This document shows, in pieces, positions 1 to 7,860 of a stretch of 64,000 nucleotides of DNA (positions are counted from its first letter, which is position 1; each line of letters begins with the position of its first letter). Below the pieces are notes generated by a model. It was not told where the DNA came from. It did not search any database and worked only from the letters and a program-made list of their open reading frames with translations. The stretch spans positions 3,788,020 to 3,852,019 of the forward strand of contig NZ_CP037422.1 in NCBI RefSeq assembly GCF_007748175.1, given 5' to 3'. This DNA comes from Gimesia aquarii (lineage in GTDB: Bacteria; Planctomycetota; Planctomycetia; Planctomycetales; Planctomycetaceae). The translations under genes were made by a program, and so were the position numbers.

Positions 1-4
1 AGAA

Positions 5-805
5 ATGAATGAACTTCTTTTGAGACTGAATGAAAAAGAAAGAGCTGGAAGCAAACCTCGTTGTCATTGGCTAACGCACGGTCAGGCAGGGATTGCGGAG
101 CGGTTGAATGGATTGCTTGAAGGGCACGGGAGCGTGTCCAGTGATGATATCTGGATGCCCTGCGGATTTGAGCAAATCACCGAGGCTCAGCTTCACAAAA
201 CTCCGCATTTGTTGAGCGATGAGCACTGTCAGACTCTGACTCGCTGGTGGCTGGCTGTGGGGGATCAACGGACGCGCACACCTTGTATTGATATTGCTTC
301 TACATGCACGATTGACGATCAGAAAGGGATTCTGATTGTTGAGGCGAAAGCTCACACCTATGAACTAGACAAAGAAGAAGCGGGCAAGTCACAGAAGCCT
401 GATGACAAGCTCAACACTCGACGAAACTTTCTAAGAATCGGTTGTTGCATCGACGAAGCCAATCTTGCACTGTCAGATCAAACAGGACTGTGTTGGAAGC
501 TGTCGCGCGATCACCACTATCAGATGTCCAATCGCTTTGCCTGGGCGTGGAAGTTAACCGAGTTGGGGTATCCCGTAGTCGTCGTCTATCTCGGATTCTT
601 GAACGCTGAAGAAATGCGCAGCGGGCCATCAAAACGACCATTTCTGAGTAACAAGGAATGGGAGACTTGCGTCAAGTCGCACAGCAAGTCTTTGTTTCCT
701 GAAAGTGTCTGGGGTAGCCGACACATTGTCCACGGTCAGCCGTTTATTTCACTCATCAAATCACTTGATATTTCGTACGACTCTCTGATCTCGGAGGCCA
801 CATGA
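5..805 (+). CDS. PD-(D/E)XK nuclease-like protein upstream of HsdR
   Basis: A 266-residue protein of no family I can name with certainty. Residues 93-115 carry a possible PD-(D/E)XK core: Asp96 in a hydrophobic context (PCIDIAS), then a beta strand ending in Glu113-Ala-Lys115 (ILIVEAK). This is the spacing expected of restriction-type or repair nucleases, so a DNA-cleaving or DNA-binding role is inferred. The stop overlaps the hsdR start by 4 nt (ATGA at 802-805), so the two are translationally coupled and probably work in one restriction system. The ATG lies four bases inside the window, so its ribosome binding site and any earlier genes (HsdM and HsdS would be expected) are not visible. No signal peptide or membrane segment is seen. 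Confidence 0.6.
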   Translation: MNELLLRLNEKERAGSKPRCHWLTHGQAGIAERLNGLLEGHGSVSSDDIWMPCGFEQITEAQLHKTPHLLSDEHCQTLTRWWLAVGDQRTRTPCIDIASTCTIDDQKGILIVEAKAHTYELDKEEAGKSQKPDDKLNTRRNFLRIGCCIDEANLALSDQTGLCWKLSRDHHYQMSNRFAWAWKLTELGYPVVVVYLGFLNAEEMRSGPSKRPFLSNKEWETCVKSHSKSLFPESVWGSRHIVHGQPFISLIKSLDISYDSLISEAT

Positions 806-3741
806 AAACGGACACATCCGAACATGGCCTCGAAAGCCTGATCGTCAAATCGCTCACGTCTGCAGGCTGGGCGGCTGGGCTGCCGAGTGATTTCGACCGG
901 GCGTATGCGGTCGATTTGAAGCAACTTCAGCAGTTCATCGAAGCGACTCAGCCGCTGCTAATCGAAGCGTTCGATCTGGAGACCGATGGACCAACCCGCC
1001 GTAAGTTTCAGGCTCGGTTACAGGGCGAGATCACCAAACGGGGAACGATCGACGTGTTGCGGAACGGTCTCAAGCACGGACCGCATCATGTGGACCTGTT
1101 CTATGGTACTCCGACGCCAGGAAACTCAAAAGCGGAAGAACGATTTGCCGCCAACCGTTTCAGCGTCACCCGGCAACTGCGTTACAGCCAGGACGAAACA
1201 CAACTGGCCCTCGACCTGGGCCTATTCATCAACGGCTTACCAATCTCTACATTCGAGTTGAAAAACAGCCTCACCAAGCAGACGGTCGAAGATGCAGTCT
1301 GGCAGTATAAACGGGACCGCGATCCGCGAGAGCTGTTATTCGAGTTCGGTCGTTGCATAGCTCATTTCGCCGTCGACGATCACGAGGTCCGCTTCTGCAC
1401 GCATCTGAAAGGGAAATCGTCCTGGTTCCTGCCTTTCAATCAGGGCTACAACGACGGTGCCGGGAATCCACCGAACCCCGAGGGAATCAAAACGGATTAC
1501 CTGTGGAAGAGGATTCTGACTCCAACCGGGCTGACAAACATCCTGGAGAACTTCGCCCAGGTGGTGAAATCGAAGGATGAAAAGACCGGCCAGAAAAAAC
1601 GCACGCAAATCTGGCCCCGATTCCACCAGTTGGATGTTGTGCGCAAGTTGCTGACAGACGCCGAAGCACGCGGCATCGGCCAACGGTATTTGATCCAGCA
1701 CTCAGCCGGGAGCGGTAAGTCCAACTCCATTGCATGGCTGTCTCATCAGTTGATCGGCCTGAAGCATGACGATAAAGAAATCTACGACTCTATTATCGTC
1801 ATCACCGATCGCCGCATTCTGGACCAGCAGATTCGGGACACGATCAAGCAGTTTGCTCAGGTTGGTGCTACGGTCGGGCATGCGGAACACTCCGGTGATC
1901 TGCGATCGTTTATTTCGCACGGCAAGAAAATCATCATTTCGACCGTCCAGAAGTTCCCCTTCATTCTGGATGAAATCGGTAGCGAACACAGAACCCGGAG
2001 CTTCGCGATCATCATTGATGAAGCCCACTCCAGCCAGGGAGGTAAAGTCGCAGCAGCGTTGAACGTGGCTCTCTCGGAAGCCGGTGAGGAACAGGAGGAC
2101 GAAACGACCGAGGACAAAATCAACCGGGTGATGGAAGCCCGCAAACTGCTGCCGAACGCCAGCTATTTCGCCTTTACAGCCACCCCCAAGAACAAAACTC
2201 TGGAAATCTTCGGAGAACCATATCCGGAGGATGGCGAGACCAAACACCGCCCCTACCACAGTTATTCGATGAAGCAAGCGACTCAAGAAGGCTTTATCCT
2301 GGATGTGTTAAAGTCATACACTCCGGTTTCCAGCTATTATAAACTGGTCAAGGCGATTGATGAAGATCCTCAGTTTGATAAGAAAAAGGCTAAGAAGAAG
2401 CTCCGCAAGTATGTCGAAAGCAACGAACATGCAATTCGTCTCAAAGCGGAGATTATAGCCGACCATTTTCACGAACAGGTGATCGGCCTAAAGAAGATCG
2501 GTGGCCAAGCACGTGCGATGATTGTAACCAGCGGAATTGAGCGAGCAATCCAATACTTCCACGCCCTCAGTGACTATTTACAGGAACGCAAAAGCCCCTA
2601 CAAAGCAATTGTCGCGTTCTCTGGCGAACATGAGTACGGCGGCCAGAAAGTGACAGAGGCGTCACTCAACGGGTTCCCCAGCAACAAGATTGCCGACATG
2701 ATTCAAGAAGATCCATACCGCTTTCTGATCTGCGCCGACAAATTCCAGAACGGTTACGACGAACCACTACTTCACACAATGTACGTCGACAAACCACTAT
2801 CGAGTATCAAAGCCGTACAGACACTCTCCCGTCTCAACCGGGCACACCCTCAAAAACATGACGTGTTCGTACTTGACTTCATGAACGACACCGACACAAT
2901 CCAGGAAGCGTTTGCCCGATACTACCGTACCACAATACTGAGTAAAGAGACCGATCCCAATAAACTACACGATTTGAAGAGTGATCTGGACGGGTACCAG
3001 ATTTACGCCCCAGAAAACGTTGACGAGTTGGTAAGGCTGTATCTGGATGGAGCTGATCGGGACAAGCTAGACCCGATCCTCGATGCCTGCGTGGCCACCT
3101 ATAGTGAGGATCTGGATGAAGACGGGCAAGTCGAATTTAAAGGGAAGGCAAAGATATTCTGTCGTACCTACGATTTCCTCGCATCAATCCTCCCCTACTC
3201 TAACGCGAGTTGGGAACGGCTATCGATCTTCTTGAACTTTCTGGTTCCGAAACTCCCCGCTCCGAAAGAGGAAGACCTCTCAAAGGGAATTCTCGAATCC
3301 ATCGACATGGACAGTTACCGCATCGAAAAACACGCTGCCATGCAGATTCAGCTTCCAGACGGAAACGCAGAAATTGAACCAGTTCCTACCAGTGGTGTTG
3401 GACGCAAGCCGGAACCAGAACTGGACAATCTCTCTAATATCGTTAAAGCCTTCAACGACCAGTTCGGCAACATCACCTGGACCGACGAGGACCGCATCCG
3501 CAAACTGATCACAGAGGAGATTCCTGCCAAAGTCGACGCTGATCCGGCCTACCAGAATGCCAAAAAGCAAGGTGACAAAAGCAAGGCCCGTATCGAACAC
3601 GACGCCGCCCTAAGCCGCGTCATCGTCGGGCTACTCAACGACGACACCGAACTATTCAAACAATACAGCGACAACGAAGGCTTCAAACGCTGGCTGGCTG
3701 ATACAGTGTTTGGATTAACTTATAACAAAGGGACAGCATGA
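802..3741 (+). CDS. hsdR: Type I restriction enzyme, R (HsdR) subunit
   Basis: A 979-residue HsdR, close to the usual length of about 1,000. HsdR translocates DNA with an SF2 motor and cuts it with an N-terminal nuclease. The N-terminal domain holds the PD-(D/E)XK site (Asp138, then Glu152-Leu-Lys154). Walker A is at 301-307 (SAGSGKS), the DEAH box at 406-409, and motif III (TATPK) follows. A helicase C-terminal lobe with a motif resembling VQTLSRLNR comes next, and the C-terminal third is helical as in subunits that dock on the methyltransferase core. The start is fixed by GGAGG five bases upstream and by the ATGA overlap with the preceding gene. The end overlaps the next gene by 4 nt. No HsdM or HsdS is present downstream, so they must be upstream of the window, elsewhere, or lost. 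Confidence 0.93.
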   Translation: MKTDTSEHGLESLIVKSLTSAGWAAGLPSDFDRAYAVDLKQLQQFIEATQPLLIEAFDLETDGPTRRKFQARLQGEITKRGTIDVLRNGLKHGPHHVDLFYGTPTPGNSKAEERFAANRFSVTRQLRYSQDETQLALDLGLFINGLPISTFELKNSLTKQTVEDAVWQYKRDRDPRELLFEFGRCIAHFAVDDHEVRFCTHLKGKSSWFLPFNQGYNDGAGNPPNPEGIKTDYLWKRILTPTGLTNILENFAQVVKSKDEKTGQKKRTQIWPRFHQLDVVRKLLTDAEARGIGQRYLIQHSAGSGKSNSIAWLSHQLIGLKHDDKEIYDSIIVITDRRILDQQIRDTIKQFAQVGATVGHAEHSGDLRSFISHGKKIIISTVQKFPFILDEIGSEHRTRSFAIIIDEAHSSQGGKVAAALNVALSEAGEEQEDETTEDKINRVMEARKLLPNASYFAFTATPKNKTLEIFGEPYPEDGETKHRPYHSYSMKQATQEGFILDVLKSYTPVSSYYKLVKAIDEDPQFDKKKAKKKLRKYVESNEHAIRLKAEIIADHFHEQVIGLKKIGGQARAMIVTSGIERAIQYFHALSDYLQERKSPYKAIVAFSGEHEYGGQKVTEASLNGFPSNKIADMIQEDPYRFLICADKFQNGYDEPLLHTMYVDKPLSSIKAVQTLSRLNRAHPQKHDVFVLDFMNDTDTIQEAFARYYRTTILSKETDPNKLHDLKSDLDGYQIYAPENVDELVRLYLDGADRDKLDPILDACVATYSEDLDEDGQVEFKGKAKIFCRTYDFLASILPYSNASWERLSIFLNFLVPKLPAPKEEDLSKGILESIDMDSYRIEKHAAMQIQLPDGNAEIEPVPTSGVGRKPEPELDNLSNIVKAFNDQFGNITWTDEDRIRKLITEEIPAKVDADPAYQNAKKQGDKSKARIEHDAALSRVIVGLLNDDTELFKQYSDNEGFKRWLADTVFGLTYNKGTA

Positions 3742-4649
3742 TGACACGATTCGATCCCATTCCGCCAAGCATATGGTCGGAAGGTATTCTCCAAATCCCC
3801 CCACGAGTTGTTTGTGATTATCGTTGTGAGTTAGATGCATTGGGTCGCTACGAGAACGCTAGCGGTCAGTCACCTAAGAATCTAATTGGAGGTATCGATG
3901 AGCAAGCTACCCATGATCATTTCACATGGAGGTTCGGTGCATCGTGTGTTCGCACTGAATACCTCATGCTCGACCCACGAGGGTTACTCGCACCTGTTTC
4001 AACAGATATCTTAAAATGCTTTTCTGAAGGTCGAATAGCGGTACTTGACATCCCTTGTGGTACGGGGCCTGGTATTCTTGGTTTTCTAGGACTTGTTGCT
4101 GAACTTCGTGTTCGTGGCTGTTTACCAAAGCAACCCCTGGAGGTTGTTATAACGGCGGGTGATATCTCTGAATCCGCACGTCAACTCTACGATAGCATGC
4201 TGAATAAAGCAAAACCATGGCTCAAACACGAGGGAGTTCGAGTCAAATGGAAAACATATTCCTGGGATGCAGGGGATGAACCATCCACTGCAGAACTTGT
4301 CGACAACTGGTTTAGTGAGTCTCCTAACTTTGAGGAGCATGTCGTGCTTACCGCTGCTTTTTCAGGAGAGGCAGCCAACAACTTCGAAACTTTTGAAAGA
4401 TCTTTTAATCACGTCGCCTCTCGTTTGTATAACAAATGTGGCACTATCATCTGGGTAGAGCCCAAGATGAATGATGCAAATAAACTACTCTCTAAACTAA
4501 CAAACATGTTTAAATCGATATTTCCAAAATGGTTCGGAATTGAGCCAGAACTCGAAGATAAATACAAATGGCAACACCCATTTCGAGAAGACCAACTTAA
4601 TGGTAGTCTTGTTGTTCTTAGACATAAGCGTCTGGAGGATCATAGTTGA
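3738..4649 (+). CDS. Putative SAM-dependent methyltransferase-like protein coupled to a reverse transcriptase
   Basis: A 303-residue cytosolic protein. Residues 102-112 read as class I SAM-methyltransferase motif I (VLDIPCGTGPG). A plausible motif II acidic strand follows (ITAGDIS, about 139-145), and a later strand (TIIWVEPK) may be motif IV or V. No DNA-methyltransferase catalytic motif such as DPPY or PCQ is seen, so the substrate is unknown. It is not HsdM-like in length or motifs. The gene starts within the hsdR stop (ATGATG with AAAGGGA upstream) and its stop lies inside the TTG start of the reverse transcriptase gene, so all three are coupled. Base composition is visibly more AT-rich than hsdR, which suggests that this gene and the RT were added to the restriction locus as a pair. 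An accessory role to the RT is inferred from position only. Confidence 0.55.
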   Translation: MMTRFDPIPPSIWSEGILQIPPRVVCDYRCELDALGRYENASGQSPKNLIGGIDEQATHDHFTWRFGASCVRTEYLMLDPRGLLAPVSTDILKCFSEGRIAVLDIPCGTGPGILGFLGLVAELRVRGCLPKQPLEVVITAGDISESARQLYDSMLNKAKPWLKHEGVRVKWKTYSWDAGDEPSTAELVDNWFSESPNFEEHVVLTAAFSGEAANNFETFERSFNHVASRLYNKCGTIIWVEPKMNDANKLLSKLTNMFKSIFPKWFGIEPELEDKYKWQHPFREDQLNGSLVVLRHKRLEDHS

Positions 4650-6382
4650 CTCCTGAAGTTCAAGTAATCAGAGCATTGAATTCGTGTAGATCGCTACACA
4701 AGCCAACATATGTTGGACTACGAGCACTTCTTGACTCCGATTCTGATCGAGATCGACTTACCTGGCTTTGCCAAGTTGCGATGAGAAGAGTTCAAACACG
4801 CTCAGAGTGGCGGTATTTCAAATATCGCACATTGAAAGAGATTGAGAAGGACGGAACGCCAACTTACCGCGAATGCATAGCTGGAAGCCCTACGACTCTG
4901 ATCGCAGAAGCATACGTTCTTTCGATGATGGCACAAGAACAAGCGTTTGCCCCCCCAGCCAACGTATATAGCTATCAATGGCCCCGAAGCGATCGAGGTG
5001 GACGGAACTTTCAGTATTATCAGCACGGATTCGCACGAAGAAACTATCGAATCACTGAACTTCTTCGTAAATATCCAAGTCATGTTGCTATAGTTGGTGA
5101 CATTAGAAGATTCTATCCAAGCGTGAGATGGACATTTCTCGAACCCATAATCCAGAAACGTCTAGCTAAAGTCGAATCAGTATCAGACAGAAGAATTATT
5201 GGTAACTTTTTAATGGGAATGAAACCAAACTCAGGATCGGGCATTCCGATCGGAACAGACGTTTCCCATGTATTAGGAAACATAGCTCTTGAAACACTTG
5301 ATGAGGGTTTAGCGACCGAGTTCGGTGACAGCTATTTCCGATATGTAGATGACATCGTAATTGTTTGTCCCGCAGAGGATAGAGATCGAGTTACTCAAAA
5401 AATTCGAAGCTACGTCAGAAACATCGATCTAAAAATGCATGAAGGCAAAGACGATGTCGTCGACTCATCAACATGGGTTTCAAATTGTCCAGTAATTCCT
5501 CAAAAACCAGTTTCAGGGTCATTCGAGGCATTACTCCATGATATCTGTATTTATCTTTTTCTCTGGCCCCATTATCTAGAACCTTTGCAGAAAGCGTTCG
5601 TATCGGAGGGATTCACAATTCCTTTTGGGAGACTTGTGACTCAATCAAAATATCGTCCTTACAGGCACTTTGCGCGAAGCCTATTACGAAAAAATGGGTG
5701 GTATGACGTCCCACGTCTTTTTTTAACCAAAGTGCAAGGATTGATTGCTGCCGCAAAAAAAGTCCGCGAGACACTCATCTCAACTCTTCGCGAGTTAGGA
5801 AGCAGAAAAATACCAGCTGAAGGTATGCAACGTCGTTGGTTTGTTCAACAATGCAGATATAACATCAATCGGCTTCTCTATCTATTTAGCCCAGCTGAGT
5901 ATTCTAAGCTCCTGGAGAAGATCCCTGATGGTCAAGAGTTCGCAGAATACCGCATTCTCTTAGGCGTATTAATCTCAAGTGATGTTACAGATATACTCCA
6001 ACTCCCGGGGCACGTACTCGCAACATTCTGCGAACTTGCTTCGGAACAGAATCCTCCAGAGATTCCAGTGACAATAGCTGACTTAAGGGATCGTAGCATT
6101 GCTGAAAGCGTCACAATGCTTGCACTTTACTTTGGATGGAAGGTGCCCGATTCACAGAGTACCAATATGTTTCGTGGAAGTAAGATGCTACTAGAAATCT
6201 GTAGTGGTGGTATCTCAAGAGATAATCTTCCTGATGAAATGTCATACCTTGACGAATTGGAACTCCTATATCGTGATGTACCTCAGGCGCACCTTGCAAA
6301 ACTGGCCCGTACTCGCTTTGCAGAAGGAGAAGAAATCGGATTAGAAGGGCTTTTGCTAGGAGGCGGTTATGGAGTTAGTTAA
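4646..6382 (+). CDS. Long reverse transcriptase, UG/Abi (defence-associated) type likely
   Basis: A 578-residue RNA-directed DNA polymerase. Motif A is at about 150-160 (GDIRRFYPSV, catalytic Asp152). Motif B is at about 198-212 (SGIPIGTDVSHVLGN). Motif C is YVDD at 233-236, with a Val instead of the common Ala. The RT fold ends near residue 290. The remaining 290 residues are predicted largely helical, without a maturase or HNH signature, which argues against a group II intron and resembles the long UG/Abi RTs used in phage defence. Retron RTs are usually much shorter. The start is TTG at 4646, chosen because GGAGGA lies six bases upstream at 4634-4639 and because it overlaps the previous stop (TTGA). 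No obvious retron msr-msd was recognised. Phage defence is inferred from gene context. Confidence 0.85.
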   Translation: MTPEVQVIRALNSCRSLHKPTYVGLRALLDSDSDRDRLTWLCQVAMRRVQTRSEWRYFKYRTLKEIEKDGTPTYRECIAGSPTTLIAEAYVLSMMAQEQAFAPPANVYSYQWPRSDRGGRNFQYYQHGFARRNYRITELLRKYPSHVAIVGDIRRFYPSVRWTFLEPIIQKRLAKVESVSDRRIIGNFLMGMKPNSGSGIPIGTDVSHVLGNIALETLDEGLATEFGDSYFRYVDDIVIVCPAEDRDRVTQKIRSYVRNIDLKMHEGKDDVVDSSTWVSNCPVIPQKPVSGSFEALLHDICIYLFLWPHYLEPLQKAFVSEGFTIPFGRLVTQSKYRPYRHFARSLLRKNGWYDVPRLFLTKVQGLIAAAKKVRETLISTLRELGSRKIPAEGMQRRWFVQQCRYNINRLLYLFSPAEYSKLLEKIPDGQEFAEYRILLGVLISSDVTDILQLPGHVLATFCELASEQNPPEIPVTIADLRDRSIAESVTMLALYFGWKVPDSQSTNMFRGSKMLLEICSGGISRDNLPDEMSYLDELELLYRDVPQAHLAKLARTRFAEGEEIGLEGLLLGGGYGVS

Positions 6383-6847
6383 AGTATCTGCAATGTCGAT
6401 AGCAAATTATGAACTGTTCAGAATTCTCAAATCCCTGATGCAGGCTGCTTTCATATAATCATCTCCCATTCCCTCTATGATTCTTGTCTACCTTGCTCAA
6501 TCGTTAATTCCCCAAAGTTTACTCTTCAAGCGATCTAAGTACTTATTGGATTGGATAAGAACATCTTGCTGTATCGAAGAAATATTTTTGGGCCTTTAAT
6601 ATTGACGTTTTCTTACAACTTGTAATGACGCCGCCCAGAAGCATCTTACTTTAATTTCGTACTTTTTCCTCTCAATGTCGGCTTCTTGCGTGAATGGTGA
6701 AGGCAGGAAGGATATAATGGCCTCATCACGCTTACTAGTGAACCTAAAACCAGTAACCCGATAACTAAGGAAAAGTATAATAATGGAAGATGTAAGAGGG
6801 GCTCTCTGGACTCAGAGATAGCAATTCTAATCCTAAGGGTGTATGAA
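6383..6847 (+). other. Intergenic region between the RT operon and ietA
   Basis: About 465 bp without a convincing gene. Two TATAAT boxes (6713-6718 and 6776-6781) on the + strand could serve an ietA promoter, but neither has a good -35 at 16-18 bp. No strong terminator was seen after the RT gene. A small RNA partner of the RT could lie here or inside the operon, but nothing structured enough to call was found by eye. Confidence 0.4.
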
Positions 6848-7846
6848 ATGAAAGCTGAAATGCTCAAGAGACTTGTCCGAGCAATTGCAAAAGGATCACA
6901 GGACGACCTGGATCGTCTGGCTGATCTAATCGTTGAATCTGAGCGTAAAAGCGGGCATGTCCGTTTAGCAGGACAACTTGAATCGATTCTCGATGACAGA
7001 TCAAAGAAGGAACATCCTAGCCGAAACAGCATCGATTCGGATCGTACTATTCGGGAACTGCCGATTAGTCGTCGCCATCGCGAGATGCTGGTCAGTTTTA
7101 TTCCGCACAATGCTCTCGAACATCACATCGTCCTGCGACCAGATATTGATGAACGTTTTGAGAGGATTGAGAAAGAATTCGCAGCTCGTGAAAGACTGTC
7201 TGCCTATGGACTTAATCCACGCAAAAAAGTCCTACTCTATGGTCCTCCTGGTTGCGGAAAGACTCTGGGAGCCAAACGTATCGCCTGGAACACCGGTTTG
7301 CCGTTGATGAAGATAAGGTTCGATGCCTTGGTCTCGTCATACTTTGGTGAGTCTGCATCGAACCTTCGGGCTGTATTTGACGCTGCTCGGGAACAACCTT
7401 GTGTGCTACTTCTCGATGAGTGCGACTTCATAGCTCGTTCACGTATAACGTCGAAGGATATTGGTGAGGTAGCCAGAATCGTCAATACGCTTTTGCAGTT
7501 GATGGAGGAATATGATGCTCCAGGGCTGTTAATCGCTACTACGAATATAGAATCATCATTGGATGAAGCTCTGTTTCGTCGATTCGACGATGTGTTCCAA
7601 GTCCCCATTCCAGGTAAGGAAGAGATTCGAAAGCTGCTATCATTAACACTATCCAGTATAGAACAATCAAAGTCCATTAATTGGAACAAAGTAGTCGAAC
7701 AGCTTGAGGGAGTGTCAGCAGCACATGTCGTTCGAGTTGCCCAAGCAGCTGCTAAAGCTGTGGTGCTATGCGGCGAGCGTATCGTCAAACAAAAACACTT
7801 TGAAGTAGCTATCTCTGAACTTAAGAGCCCCAACGAGACTGCCTGA
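6848..7846 (+). CDS. ietA: AAA+ ATPase, IetA-like component of the IetAS defence pair
   Basis: A 332-residue cytosolic AAA+ ATPase. Numbering from the chosen ATG, Walker A is at 132-139 (GPPGCGKT), Walker B at 186-191 (VLLLDE), and a sensor 1 strand (IATTN) and an arginine-finger-like region (LFRRFDD) follow. The first 100 residues are a separate helical domain. It is followed 14 nt downstream by a subtilisin-like protease, the two-gene order of the known anti-phage system IetAS. The start chosen is ATG 6848, with AAGGG eight bases upstream, in preference to an in-frame GTG at 6839 that sits on top of the ribosome binding site. By analogy the ATPase is thought to gate or remodel targets for the protease; the mechanism is not known to me. 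Confidence 0.85.
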   Translation: MKAEMLKRLVRAIAKGSQDDLDRLADLIVESERKSGHVRLAGQLESILDDRSKKEHPSRNSIDSDRTIRELPISRRHREMLVSFIPHNALEHHIVLRPDIDERFERIEKEFAARERLSAYGLNPRKKVLLYGPPGCGKTLGAKRIAWNTGLPLMKIRFDALVSSYFGESASNLRAVFDAAREQPCVLLLDECDFIARSRITSKDIGEVARIVNTLLQLMEEYDAPGLLIATTNIESSLDEALFRRFDDVFQVPIPGKEEIRKLLSLTLSSIEQSKSINWNKVVEQLEGVSAAHVVRVAQAAAKAVVLCGERIVKQKHFEVAISELKSPNETA

Positions 7847-7860
7847 TGAAGTAGGAATCG

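Noticed and set aside
3738-6382. Retron or group II intron
   Set aside because: The RT is too long for a typical retron, no msr-msd-like inverted repeat was found, and there is no maturase or HNH domain or intron RNA signature.
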